A stretch of DNA of 64,000 nt from Rhizaria sp. SCN 62-66 (lineage: Eukaryota; Rhizaria, unplaced). Positions within the stretch are counted from its first letter, which is position 1; each line of letters starts with the position of its first letter. The stretch is taken from NCBI GenBank assembly GCA_001724265.1, contig MEDY01000069.1, positions 62,001 through 126,000 on the forward strand, in the 5' to 3' direction. Shown one piece after another: positions 34,806 to 45,661 of the stretch. The position numbers and the translations under genes are program-made. Below the pieces are notes generated by a model. It saw nothing but the letters and a program-made list of their open reading frames with translations. It made no database searches and had not been told where the DNA came from.

Positions 34806-35617
34806 TCAGACAGGGAGCAACGCGGTGAGCGGCGGAGAACCACCGTGTTTCATACCGCCCTTGCCTCCCTTGGCTGGGTACTGGTTCGTGTAGATAGCAT
34901 AGCCGATGATGGTGAGGTAGACGACGATGAACGTCGCGAGCACAAAAGCGGGCCCGTGCGGGTTGAGTCCGTCGATGGTCTTGACGTTGCCCTCCATCAT
35001 GAGCGCGCGGCGGTGGTAGAACCCGTGCAGGCCCCAGAAGACGAACGAGAACGCCGCGGCCCAGGTGAGGAGGATAATGTACATACGGTACTTGTCCGAG
35101 TTCGTAAAGTAGTTGAGCATGAAGGTGCCGATGGCGGAGATGTGGAGCGCGGCGAAGAGGTACTTGAAGAAGGTGCGCTCGTTGGTCATCAGGAGCTTGA
35201 CGTCGTACTATAGGGGCGAATCGAAAAGGAAAAACAAATGATGCACGTGGAAATACATATGTGAGTCATTGATGCTGCTAAGTATGGATCTTATATGTGA
35301 ATGAAAGTTCACAGTGAAGCTGGACACGAGATACACAAGTAGAGACAACAAAGCAAAGCATGTGCTTGCAAGTAACGAGTCACATGGAAGATGGGACGAA
35401 CCTTGTTTTGGCTGCTAGCAGGCGCAGCACGGAGCTCAAAGACCTCACCAGACGGAGTGATGAATTCGACAGTGTCGGCAACGCCAGCGTCCTCGTCGTC
35501 GGAGTCGTCGTGGTGCTTGTTCTTCTTCTTGTCCTTCTTGCGCTTGCGGACCTGGCCGTCATTCTGGTACGACGGTGCGTCGATGTCGAGCGCGACAAAA
35601 GGGTTCTCCAGACTCAT
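34806..35617 (-). CDS. VTC1-like DUF202 membrane protein
   Basis: Exon 1 is 35402-35617 and exon 2 is 34806-35207. The donor is GTTCGT and the acceptor CCTATAG. The product has 205 residues. The N-terminal 75 residues are hydrophilic with a Lys-rich patch next to an acidic one (RKRKKDKKKNK then DDSDDEDAG). The rest is the three-helix DUF202 module of the vacuolar transporter chaperone VTC1: LLMTNERTFFKYLFAALH, then YIILLTWAAAFSFVFWGLH, then FVLATFIVVYLTIIGYAIY. The NERTF motif before helix 1 is characteristic. VTC complexes make and translocate polyphosphate into acidic organelles together with VTC4, which is not in this window. A role at acidocalcisome-like membranes is inferred from the family. 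It ends in TGA. Confidence 0.8.
35251..35264 (+). repeat. 14-base direct repeat, copy 2
   Basis: Identical to AAATACATATGTGA at 34542-34555. It lies in the intron of the VTC1-like gene. Confidence 0.6.
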
Positions 35618-36146
35618 TGTTATGATTGTCAATGCAGGTGTCTGGGCTGGTTAGCTAAGCTTGTGCAGGCACGGAGGCACGAGGAAAGAGACGGGAGTCC
35701 GCTCGGGAGATGAGTCGGAAGGCAGTGTCATGAGCAAACGCATAGATGAGCAAGATAGAGTCTACAAGAAATATTATAAAACGATTGAATAGTCTGTTCA
35801 TGCTTAAATGTGATGTTAAAATGCCAGAGAAATCTACATGGTTTGCATGCTACACATATGACGTCAAGTGAGCATCTCCTCCAGGCACAGCCTGACCCCC
35901 ACTCGGCCGCCACTTGCAGCCGTCACGGGTCGCACTCTTTAGTCAAATCCGTATCAACGTTGATGGGATGACAAAGGAGCAATCCGAACAGTAAGAAGTT
36001 ATATTAGAGAAAATGTATTATCATGTGAATAAAAAAACTGCGTGTCATCAAATGTGTTATCCTCCCGACCTATCAATCATCCATACGCTTGCTTGCGTCA
36101 ACATCCCAGCATTCATCAACCATCATCCATCATCAGCAAGCTGCGT
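35618..36146. other. Tandem intergenic region
   Basis: This spacer lies upstream of the VTC1-like gene and downstream of the IleRS stop. GACGTC at 35860-35865 sits about 245 bases upstream of the VTC1-like start. Nothing else was recognised. Confidence 0.5.
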
Positions 36147-39100
36147 TTACGCGGCGACAATGGTGATCTTGACGGCGTGTCCGTCAAACGAGGCTGTCTC
36201 CTGTGCAAGCACCTTGCTCTTGTCGGGCATCTCCGCCGCGGGCGCGGGCACGATCGCGATGATGCTCTCGAACACCTCCTTGGCAAGCGAGATCACCTCG
36301 GGGATCGGGATGCCCGCCGCAGCCGCAGCGCCGTCGTCCTCGGGGTCCGCGGCGGCGGCGGCGGCGTCGGCGCCCGAGAGGACCTCGTAGAAGACGGCGA
36401 TCTTGTCGCTGGGGATGAGCCCAGCGGCCTTGCGCATCATCTGCACGCGCGAGGCGATGCCGCGTGCTGTGCCCTCGGCCTGCAGCCCGCGGTCGATGGT
36501 CGTGTCGAGCGCGGTCACGATGCCGTTCTCGGACACGACCTGGATGTCACCCGAGACGTCGGCGGCGACGACCGAGTAGTTCATCTCGGCCATGGTGAGC
36601 ACGACGTCGCACACGGCGAGCTCGCCCTTGGCCACGGCGGCCATGATCTCCTCCGCCGAGAGCGCAGCCATTGCCTCCGTGACAGCGCGAAGCTTGGGGC
36701 CGAGCTTCTTGCCAAGCGCGGCCTTGTTCGGGCCCAGCACGGGGCGCACGAACGCGGTCGGCGAGGTCTCGTAGCGCACCTCGTAGACCGACAGCAGGTC
36801 CTTGACGTAGGCCTCGAGGCTCTGGACGTCGGCGATGAACGTCGGGTCCGTCGAGTTGACAGTGTAGGTGCGCAGCGGCATCTGCAGCGAGATGACGCGC
36901 GTGTTGCGCGCCTGGCGGCCCATCTCAACGACCGTCTGCATGCGGCCCACGGCGCGGTCGACCTCGGGCGCGATCAGCGAGGTGATCGGGGCCGGGCGCA
37001 TCAGGTAGTGCACCGAATCGGCCTAAACAGGTTGACATTTGCAATTGAGAAAATAAATTACAAAACATGAACAAAAAAGAGGTATGAGACGCGAATGATC
37101 AACGCGTAATTCGCGAAAGAAAGTCATCTAAGATGAGAGAGATATCATGCAATGTTGTTTTGATTTGTGTCTTATTATGTGATTTTGTACGTACCTGGAC
37201 GGAGGCGGGGAGGATGAACTTGAGGTTCTGGTAGATGACCTCGACGAGGAAGGGCGTCAGCGACGACATGAGGCGGCACAGCGTGAAGAGCACCGTCACA
37301 AGCACCGACAGCGCAGTCTTGGTGTCGGCGGGGGTGTTGCCCTGGCCCTTGAGACGGCGGCGGTTGGCCTTGACGTACCAGTTGGTGAGGACCTCGATGA
37401 AGCGGACGAGCTGGGGCACGACGGCGTAGAGGTGGTACTTGGCCATCTCGACGTCGACCTTGCCGATCAGACCCTGTTGTTGAAAGAACACAAACAAAGA
37501 ACGAAAGACAATAAAGCAAAGTGAGTACAGTCATATAGTGGTGTTTAAGAATATAATCTACTCGATCAACAAAGGAAACACACTAACAAAAATAACATAA
37601 AATACAATAAAGGAGCGGAGAGAAAACCGTCGTTCGCATGGATGCGACCTACCTGGAGGGTGGAGAGGACCCACTTGTCCATGACGTTGTCGAGCACGAG
37701 GCCCTCGCCGGAGAGGTACATCTCATCCAGTGTGAACTTCTCGCCGCTCGCCACGACCTCAGCCGTGCTGTTGTAGCGGATGACGTTCTCAACGGCGAAG
37801 CGGAAGGCGTTCCACCAAGGGCGGATGACCTTGTTGCTGACCTGCATGACGTTCTCCTCGGTGAAAGCCACCTCCTCGGCGCGCACGGCGGGCGAGTTGA
37901 TGAGGCAAAGACGGAGCGAGTCGGAGCCGTACTTGGTGATCACCTCCATGGGGTCGGGGTAGTTCTTGAGGCGCTTGGACATCTTCTTCCCGTCGGGCGC
38001 GAGGATGATGCCGTTAACGACGACGTTCTGGAACGCAGGCTTGTCAAAGAGAGCCGTGGACAGGACCATGAGCGTGTAGAACCAGCCGCGGGTCTGGTCC
38101 AGGCCCTCGGCGATGAACTGGGCCGGGAACATGTCCTTGAACTCCTCCTTGTTCTCGAACGGGTAGTGCTGCTGCGCGTAGGGCATCGAACCCGACTCGA
38201 ACCAGCAGTCGAAGACGTCGGGGATGCGCGTCATCGCCGGGAACTCGGCGCCACGCGGGTCGGGGATAGTGATGTCGTCGACGAAGTGCTTGTGAATGTC
38301 GGTGATGCCCGTGCGGCCGGAGAGCTCCTCCAGCTCGGCCACGGACCCGATGGCCTTCATCTGCGTCCCGTCGGCCGAGACCCAGATCGGGATCGGCGTG
38401 CCCCAGAAGCGTGAGCGCGACACGGCCCAGTCGCGGGCCGTCGAGAGCCATGCGTAGAAGCGGCCAGAACCGACCGACTCGGGCACCCACGACGTCTGCG
38501 CGTGCGTGGCCAGGAGCCGCTCCTTGATCTTCTCCACGGCGACGAACCATGACGGCACGGCCTTGTAGATGAGGGGCGTGTCAGAGCGCCAGCAGAAGGG
38601 GTACGAGTGATTGTACTGGTCCTGCTTGATCACGCGGCCGTTCTTCTTGAGCAGGCGGATAATGTCCAGGTCAGCGTCCTTGACGTAGCGGCCCGGGAAG
38701 TCGAGCACCTCGGCGGTGAAGCGGCCGGAGTCGTCGACGGGGCAGAGCAGGTCAGCGCCCTTGGCAGTGATGCCGCCCTGCAGGCACACGCGGTTATCGT
38801 CCTCACCGAACGCAGGCGCGCAGTGGACAATGCCGGTACCGGAGTCGTCCGTGACGTAGCCGTCGGCGACGATGCGGAAGCCGGTGGCCTCGTTCTCGGC
38901 CTTGAAGTAGTCGAAGAGCGGCTCGTAGGTGAGCCCGACCAGCTCGGAGCCCTTCATCTCGGCGATGATCTCGTACGCGTCCGTCTTAAGCGGCATGTCG
39001 GCCAGGTACTGCGCTTTGATTGCCGCAATCTGCGCCGCCGCCTCGGGGCCCGGGAGCGCGGTGTTTGCCTGCACGGCCTCGATGGCGCGCACGCGGGCGC

Positions 39101-39953
39101 CGGTGGCCTTCTTGTCGGGCCACACCTGCTCCATGCGCGACTTGGCGAGGATGTAGACGGCGTTGTTGTTCTTGAGGTCGCGCACCTTGACGTAAGTGAA
39201 GTCGCCGTTGACGCAGAGCGCGAGGTTGGACGGCAGCGTCCAGGGGGTCGTGGTCCACGCCAGCGCGGCGGCGCCGTCGGCGTCGCCCTTGATCGGGAAC
39301 GACACCACCACGGTCGGGTCGAGCACCATGCGGTAGTTGAGGTTAGACTCGAAGTTGGACAAGGGGGTCATAAGCGCCGTGGAGTAGGGCATGACCTTGT
39401 ATCCGCGATAGACGAGGCCCTTGTCGAAGATGGTCTTGAGGACCCACCAGACAGACTCCATGTACTTAAGGTCCATGGTCTTGTACGAGTTGTCGAAGTC
39501 GATCCAGCGGCCCATGCGGGTCACCGTCGCCTTCCACTCGGAGGTGTAGCGCTGGACAATGGCGCGGCACTCCTCGTTGTACTTGGCGATGCCGATGGCC
39601 ATGACGTCGTCCTTGGTCTTGATGTCAAGCGCCTTGTCGATCTCGTGCTCGACGGGCAGACCGTGGCAGTCCCAGCCGAAGCGGCGCGGGACGTGGAAGC
39701 CGGACGAGTACGCGTGGCGGGTCACGACGTCCTTGATGGTCATGGCAAGGATGTGGCCGTAGTGGGGGAGACCGGTGGCGAACGGAGGACCATCGTAGAA
39801 GGTGAAGACGGGGCGACCCTCGGAGAGCTTGTTGGAGGTCTCGAAGGCCTTGATCTTGTCCCAGTACGCAAGGACCTCCTCCTCCATCGTCGACGCCTGG
39901 GTGCGCGACTCGGGGACGTTGAGTTCCGTCGGGGAAACGAGACTCGAAGACAT
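36147..39953 (-). CDS. Isoleucyl-tRNA synthetase, cytosolic type
   Basis: Three exons on the minus strand (37653-39953, 37195-37473, 36147-37022) join in phase 0 to give 1151 residues, normal for cytosolic IleRS. Donors are GTAGGT and GTACGT. The class I signatures are present: GLPHYGHILAMTIKDV (HIGH motif), FGWDCHGLPVEHEIDK, and DGKKMSKRLKNYPDP (KMSKS motif). WTTTPWTLPSNLALCV and DSGTGIVHCAPAFGEDD belong to the editing domain. VVPQLVRFIEVLTNWYVKAN in exon 2 is the anticodon-binding helix region. The enzyme charges tRNA-Ile with isoleucine. I chose the ATG at 39953 (MSSSLVSPTELNVPE). A second in-frame ATG at 40031 would add 26 residues. It ends in TAA. Confidence 0.95.
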
Positions 39954-40579
39954 CGCAGTCTGAAGATATTGTGTACGGGCGCAGAGAAGAGAGCAGAACA
40001 GAATCGGCGAAAGGCGTGTGTGGTGAGTCATGTTTGGAAGTTCTGAGAGGAGGTGAAAGGCCTATCATCGTGATAGTAGCACGTTAACAGAGTATTAAAG
40101 TTCGTATTATATCACTGAACGTTAAATAAAAGTGTGTCCGGTGCGATTTAGATAGCGAGCAGCGTATCCCGAGCACGCAAGACGTTGGCAGCCACCATGT
40201 CGATCGGCTAACAGAAACGCGCGTTTGTAGTGCACAACACGCTACATAAGAACACAGATTAGCAAAACCGACAGCAACAACACCTGTTTAATCAGATGTT
40301 TGAGTGCTACCCTTCACCGTGGCTCATATGCAGGCAGAAATGACTTGCGAATGAAGTGGACAAAGAGTCGTGGTCGTCGAATGCGGACCTCAACAAAACG
40401 AAACTTTTTTTTGCGAACCGCAACTTGCCAAGAACGCAATGGTTGAATATCAGAGCTTGATGGTATATTGTAAAGTGTATTTGAATGTATTTGGAATTAT
40501 TAATGTGAATAAATAGTTCGTTTATATGTAACCTTGGTATGTAGATGTGCATACTGGGCCAATACATGTCATATTCTGA
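39954..40579. other. Tandem intergenic region
   Basis: This AT-rich spacer lies upstream of IleRS and downstream of the pseudouridine synthase. No gene, RNA or strong motif was recognised. Confidence 0.5.
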
Positions 40580-43138
40580 TCACTTGTTCTTGTCCGCCAC
40601 AAGCGCTTTCATGACAAGCTCCATGTGCTTCGGCAAAGGCGCCGTCACAGCCATCACCCCATCCCAGTCGCCGCCGCCCGCAGTCACCGCAGCGCCGGCC
40701 CGCGCAACCGCGGCCTTGACCCGCGCGCGGTCGGCCTCGGTGGCGACGCCCTCGAAGGCGGCAGTGAAGAGCGGGTGTTGGAACGCCATGCTGCGGCACG
40801 TCAAGTGCAACGTCGGTGGAGTGGCAAGCGCACGCGCTGACGCGCCTCGCGGGACAACCGTTGCCACTGCTGTAAGCGCGGAATCGGGCAGAATGGGGCC
40901 GCGCAGCAAGCGCGCGTTGCAAGTCCTGTCATTGCTACTGAGACGCGTGCTGTCGTTGTTGTTCGGCTGCTGTTGACTCTGTGTTGTGAGTGGAGTGTAG
41001 CCCTCCGTGATCAAGTCTTCGCCCAGCAGCGGCGAAGACAGCACGGCCCCACAGTGACGGCGTAGCTGGTGTTTGCGGCCCGTCACGGGCGACATCGCCA
41101 ACAGCGACAGCACAGGCGCTGACCGAGCTGGGTCAGCGCTGTCACTACTGGCTGCGGGAACGGTCAGAGTGGTTAGCTCGGTGAAAAGGCTGAGCGCTGT
41201 CAGGTGTTCTACAGCAGCCCCGTTCGTGCCACTCTTGCCACCGCGAGAGGTGAGGGCCTTAGTCTTGCTCTTGCTCGTGCTGTTGTGTGTGCTATGGAAA
41301 GCGTGCGCTGAGCCGGTGTCGGTCGTCGCATATGTTTCAATAGTGGTAACACTGTGGAATGCCGTCGCGTGTGTGCTTCTATTCATGGTCTGAGAACCGT
41401 GCTTAAGGGGCGATTGCGCGATTGACGCCTGAACCATGCGACTCAGCACCATAACATCATCATCAGCAGCATGATTGGCTGTCGTAGTTGCACGATTCAA
41501 AGTCACGCCAGACACCTTGTTCAACGCTGACAGAGAAGGCAGCGGTGCTGAAAGCGCCCAGTATAGCTTCTTAACTTGATACACGCCGTTATTGTCTCCA
41601 TCTTCGTCATTCATATGCCTGTCATTGCGATTAGCGTTAACATTTGTGTGGTGTTTGTTAGTCGTGGATTTCGTCGTAGCGTCAACGGCAGCCTTAGTCT
41701 TGGCTGCAAACTGGTCAGTTAGCGCCTTGGCCGCGAGCCGCGTCTTCGCCACAACCAATACACCTGATGTCGCTTTGTCAAGCCGGTGGACCAAACGGGG
41801 GCGCTCAAAGCAAGAATGCGCCCACAGGGGCAGTCCGGTGGCGGGGTGAGTCTCGGGCGCAGACTGTAGCTTTGACTCAGACTGCGACTCCAATGACTGG
41901 CGTGGTTGAGAGAGCATTGCAGGTGAGTGCATGGACACAGTGTGCAACGCAGCCAAATACGTGTCGATGTGGTTATTGCTGTTGTTATTCGAAGTATCCG
42001 CCAAGTGACCATGAGCGGGGTCCTGCTGGCTTAGAGACGCAGCAGTCCCCGCGTGCACCGCCATCCCCGGCGGTTTATCGAGCACTAGCACGTGCTCATC
42101 CTAATACAGCACCCACGGCAGCAGACGGCGCGTGAGGCCGACAGCGCGGGCGTATGGCACCGACTCGGCCACCTCGTAGCCTAGCGCCGCCGAGTCGCCG
42201 CCACTCGGGGCGGCAGCGCCAGGGGCGAGTGCAGGAGTCAGCGGGCTCGGGTGGCTAGACGAGCCACTGCTACTGTTCTGACTGCCAGGCGTAATTGTTG
42301 CAGTGTTCAAATCCGTCTGCGAGAGCAAGTTCGCGACTGTCGTCGCAAGCGCCGGTGCCGCAGCCGCTGCTGCAGTTGTCAGTGCCAGAGAGTTCGTGCC
42401 GGTATGGGGCGAGGGACTGTTAGGAGCGGTTGGAGAGAATGTGTCCGACAAAAGCACCTTCGCCACGAACAATGGCAGCACAACAACGTCGCCGTGAGCG
42501 AGCTTCGACGCGATCTTGACTTTGGAACCCAAGCCAGCACGTCCTGCGCTTGCGCTCTTGTTGCCGTTCTCAGGATATGCGGCAGCAGTCGTGATGAGTG
42601 AGACGTCGGCAAGTGTGAGTGCAGATTGCGGTGCCAACGGCATCATCTGTGGGTGTGACAGCGACAGTGACGTTGCGTCATGAAGCGGGATGGCGTCATG
42701 ATCATTGTTGCTGCTACTAACGGAGATACTCGTTCCAGCAACCGTGAGAAGTGGAATCGAGCTCACAGTCACTGAGCCACCTGGGGTGGCAACAGTTACT
42801 AACTCAAGTGCGCTCGTGGTATAACTAGGTACCATCCGCGATGCGTTAATGGGTGTAACAGCTGCAGGAATGAGTGTCACTTCATTGCGTTCGATTAGCT
42901 TCCAGATCGTGGGCATGTTAAGCGACGGCACTGCGGCCTTCAGGAAGGCATCGGCGCGCAGGGCGTGGTTGCGCGAAGATACGCGCAGGCCAAGTCGGTA
43001 CATCCACCGACGCGTAATAGGACCAATAACAGCCGATGTTGCGACGGTACTGAAGCTAGTTGCGTTTATTGGGTGTAGCGCATGCGATGCAACGGATCGC
43101 AGCACTCACGCGGGAAGAGCGAACAGGAAAAGATCCAT
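40580..43138 (-). CDS. RluA-family pseudouridine synthase with internal TAG
   Basis: The body runs from 43049 to a TGA at 40580 in one frame interrupted only by a TAG at 42101-42103. For the 5' end I propose exon 1 at 43110-43138 (ATG, then donor GTGAGT) joined to 43049 after CTTCAG, which restores the frame; total 832 residues. An internal ATG at 43003 is the alternative start. An S4-like N-terminus is possible. Across the TAG the text reads WVLY-TAG-DEHVLVLDKPPGMAVHAG, the classic opening of the RluA catalytic domain. Then come LVHRLDKATSGVLVVAKTRL with the catalytic Asp (near residue 431) and MSPVTGRKHQLRRHCGAVL (near 668). Such enzymes isomerise uridine in rRNA or tRNA. Long Ser/Thr/Asn-rich inserts separate the motifs, making it about twice the usual length. 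A mitochondrial location is possible but unproven. Confidence 0.8.
42101..42103 (-). other. In-frame TAG inside the pseudouridine synthase domain
   Basis: On the coding strand the codons read CTG TAT TAG GAT GAG CAC. In RluA-family enzymes the Tyr before this position and the Asp-Glu after it are commonly flanked by Glu or Gln (YEDE, YQDE), so TAG sits exactly where a sense residue is expected. It is codon 326 in my gene model. Confidence 0.9.
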
Positions 43139-43279
43139 ATGTGAGCCAAACACCAACCTTGCCAAATATTATTAACGTTTAATAACCAACTTTGAACTGC
43201 GTATATTGTTACAATTCTCAACTTTTATACAACGGACTCTACACTCACATACACTTCATTCCATTCAGCGCCCTCTCAG
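43139..43279. promoter_or_regulatory. Compact bidirectional promoter
   Basis: Only 141 bases separate the proposed ATG of the pseudouridine synthase (minus) from the BOLA3 ATG (plus). The stretch is strongly AT-rich (TTATTAACGTTTAATAACC near its left part) and ends in a pyrimidine-rich leader. Both promoters must lie here or overlap the genes. Confidence 0.5.
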
Positions 43280-43789
43280 ATGCTCAGCACCGCCACTAAG
43301 ACGCCCTTCAAGGCCCTCTCTGTCATCGCTCGCTCCATCACCGCTGCAGCTCCGACCGCTGCTATCCGCGGTGTCTTTTCCACCGCTGCGCGCACCCCGC
43401 TCGCGTTCTCCGCCCGCGCCGCTCCCAAGGCCCTCGCCCCGCTCATGACCGTGCGCCTCGCCGTCCCTGTGGCTGCCAACGCCTTCGCGTTCGCCCCCGT
43501 GCGCGCCTTCTCCGCCGAGGCCTGCTCCACGGACCCCGCCGCCGAGCCCGCCGACGTGGTCATTCACCGCGCCCTTACGGCCGCCTTCGCACCCGCGAAG
43601 CTTGTCGTCAAGGACACCTCCGGCGGCTGCGGCGCCTTCTTCAACATCCAGATTGTGTCTGAGCAGTTCGCTGGCAAGACGCCGCTCGCGCGCCACCGCA
43701 TGGTGCAGGCCGCCATCAAGGAGAACATCAAGAACATGCACGGGCTGACTATTGCGGCGTTTGCGCCTGATCAGGTCAAGAGCGAGTGA
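43280..43789 (+). CDS. BOLA3: BolA-like protein, mitochondrial BOLA3 type
   Basis: Single exon, 169 residues, ATG at 43280, stop TGA. The first 85 residues are rich in Ala, Arg, Ser and Thr and lack acidic residues until ending in RAFSAEA, a textbook mitochondrial presequence. The BolA fold follows: ALTAAFAPAKLVVKDTSGGC, GAFFNIQIVSEQFAGKTPLA, RHRMVQAAIKENIKNMHGLT. The SGGCGAFF stretch carries the Cys found in BOLA3 proteins, which with glutaredoxin 5 help deliver iron-sulfur clusters to lipoate synthase and complex I/II assembly. Its start is only 141 bases from the divergent start of the pseudouridine synthase, so the two may share a promoter. Confidence 0.92.
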   Translation: MLSTATKTPFKALSVIARSITAAAPTAAIRGVFSTAARTPLAFSARAAPKALAPLMTVRLAVPVAANAFAFAPVRAFSAEACSTDPAAEPADVVIHRALTAAFAPAKLVVKDTSGGCGAFFNIQIVSEQFAGKTPLARHRMVQAAIKENIKNMHGLTIAAFAPDQVKSE

Positions 43790-44510
43790 GCGCGCATGGC
43801 ACGCTGAAAACGCACAGCAAACGATAGCTTGAGAGTGAGCGAGGTGTTGATCATCGCTTGCTGGAAGCTCGATTTGCCGAATGTGATCGAGTATTGGTGT
43901 AATTATATGTAGTTGTAATATGTAAGTCTTAATACACAGTAGTCTACGAATACTAAAAGAATAAGCTTTGTATACGAGGTGGGTGGAGGGCCCGATGAAG
44001 GCCAACAAAGACAGACGATGCGACTCTGACGCTACCGCTGCCCAGCGACAGTGTTAACAACAGCGACAGAGCACGCGAGGAGGCTGTCTCTCCACTTGGC
44101 GGGCCTTATGTAGAGAGAATATGAGAATACTGTCGTATCTGCGCACGATTGCTCTCAGCTCACAATGTGAGCGGGGAAAGATGATGATACAGAATACTGA
44201 TTAAGAAAACGAAAAAGAGCAAACTAAAACAAGCGAAACGAAACAAGAGAAACAACGATGACAAACCTGAGTATCACATGGAAGAAAAAATAGACTACGT
44301 ATGAACGACAAGACACACGCATAAGCTCACAATATACAAGCGGCACGACACCCATGACGCCGAACGCAACCGATGTGACTGCGTTACGCTTCTGAGATGA
44401 TGCGGCTGTTTGTTGTTCTGTGAGAGTCTGCATACGTGCGGGTTGTGGCGAGCTTGCAATCGGCCGGAGGAAACCGACTTTGACTGCGCGGTACGCTTGC
44501 GTCAGCCCGC
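43790..44510. other. Convergent intergenic region
   Basis: This spacer separates the 3' ends of the BOLA3 and DERA genes. An AT-rich, A-rich stretch at about 44200-44300 is present. No gene was recognised. Confidence 0.5.
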
Positions 44511-45661
44511 TTACTGCATCGCGAAGTAGTGCTTGGCGGCGTAGTGGCCCGTGACGCCGTGCTCGATCTGGCGCTCGACGTCGAGCAGCAGCGCGGAGGC
44601 GCCGATGCGGAACAGGTCGGGCCTGTGAATTGAAAGAAAGCAAAAGAAACAGTGATCAGGGAAGAATCATAGTGAGGGTACAGCGTCAAAAAAATTATGA
44701 AGATACAAGACTAACAGAAAAAGGTATGCAATGCACCAATATACATAAATACTCAATAAGTCGTGATAAATAATGCAAATGCAACGTACTTGGTCCACTC
44801 CTCGCCGAGCTCCTCGAGCATGAGCGAGAGGAACGAGAGGGCCTTCTTAGCGGTGCTCACGCCGCCGGCGGGCTTGAAGCCGACCTTGTAGCCGGTGCGG
44901 TCGTGGTAGTCGCGGATGGCGCGCACCATGGTGAGCGCGACGGGCAGCGTGGCGTTGACGCGCTCCTTGCCGGTTGAGGTCTTGATGAAGTCGGCGCCGG
45001 CCATCATGCACACGAGCGAGGCTTTGTAGATGTCGCGGTAGCTGGGGAGCTCACCCGTGGCAAGAATAGCCTTGAGGTGAGCCTCGCCGCACGCCTCGCG
45101 CATGGCCTTGACCTCCTCGTAGCACTCCTTCCACTTGTGGTTGATCACGAGCTCACGCGCGAGAACGATGTCGATCTCCTTGGCGCCGTTCTTGACGGCG
45201 TAGCGGATCTCCTCCAGGCGCGTCGAGAGCGGGGTCTGGCCCGCGGGGAAGCCCGTGGCGACGGAGGCGACCGGAATGCCCGTGCCCTTGAGCGCGGCCA
45301 CGGCATCGGCGACGCGGGAGGGGTAGACGCAGACGGCACCCGTGGTGATGCCCTTGTCCTCGACGTCGAGGCTCTTGACGAAGTCGGGGCGCAGAGGGGT
45401 CTTGGCCTTGGCGCAGAGGCGCTTGACGTTGCCGGGGGTGTCGTCGCCGGCGAGCGTGGTGAGGTCGATCAGGGTGATGACGCGAAGAAGCCAGGCGAGC
45501 TGGTGCTCCTTCTTGACGGTGCGGCGGGCCTCGAGGGACGCGGCGCGGCGCTCGATGGCGGACTTGTTGCACTGGACGCTGGCAACCCACTCCATGTCGA
45601 GCTCGATGCCCGCGTTGCGCACATGGCCCTCGCAGTGAACGGCGTCGGCGTCGGTGGACAT
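44511..45661 (-). CDS. DERA: Deoxyribose-phosphate aldolase
   Basis: Two exons, 44790-45661 and 44511-44622, join across a GTACGT intron inside an AAG codon, giving 327 residues. The join restores EEWTK-PDLFRIGASALLLDVERQ, as in animal DERA. The class I aldolase machinery is visible: EIDIVLARELV (catalytic Asp), GADFIKTSTGKERV (Schiff-base Lys) and VGFKPAGGVSTAK (second Lys). The C-terminus HYAAKHYFAMQ lacks the exact terminal Tyr of the bacterial enzyme. It cleaves deoxyribose 5-phosphate to glyceraldehyde 3-phosphate and acetaldehyde, recycling DNA nucleosides. It ends in TAA. Confidence 0.95.

Noticed and set aside
44224-44689. Separate minus-strand ORFs over the DERA 3' region
   Set aside because: The conserved DERA C-terminus is in another frame and joins exactly to the upstream exon; the ORFs are shadows of it.
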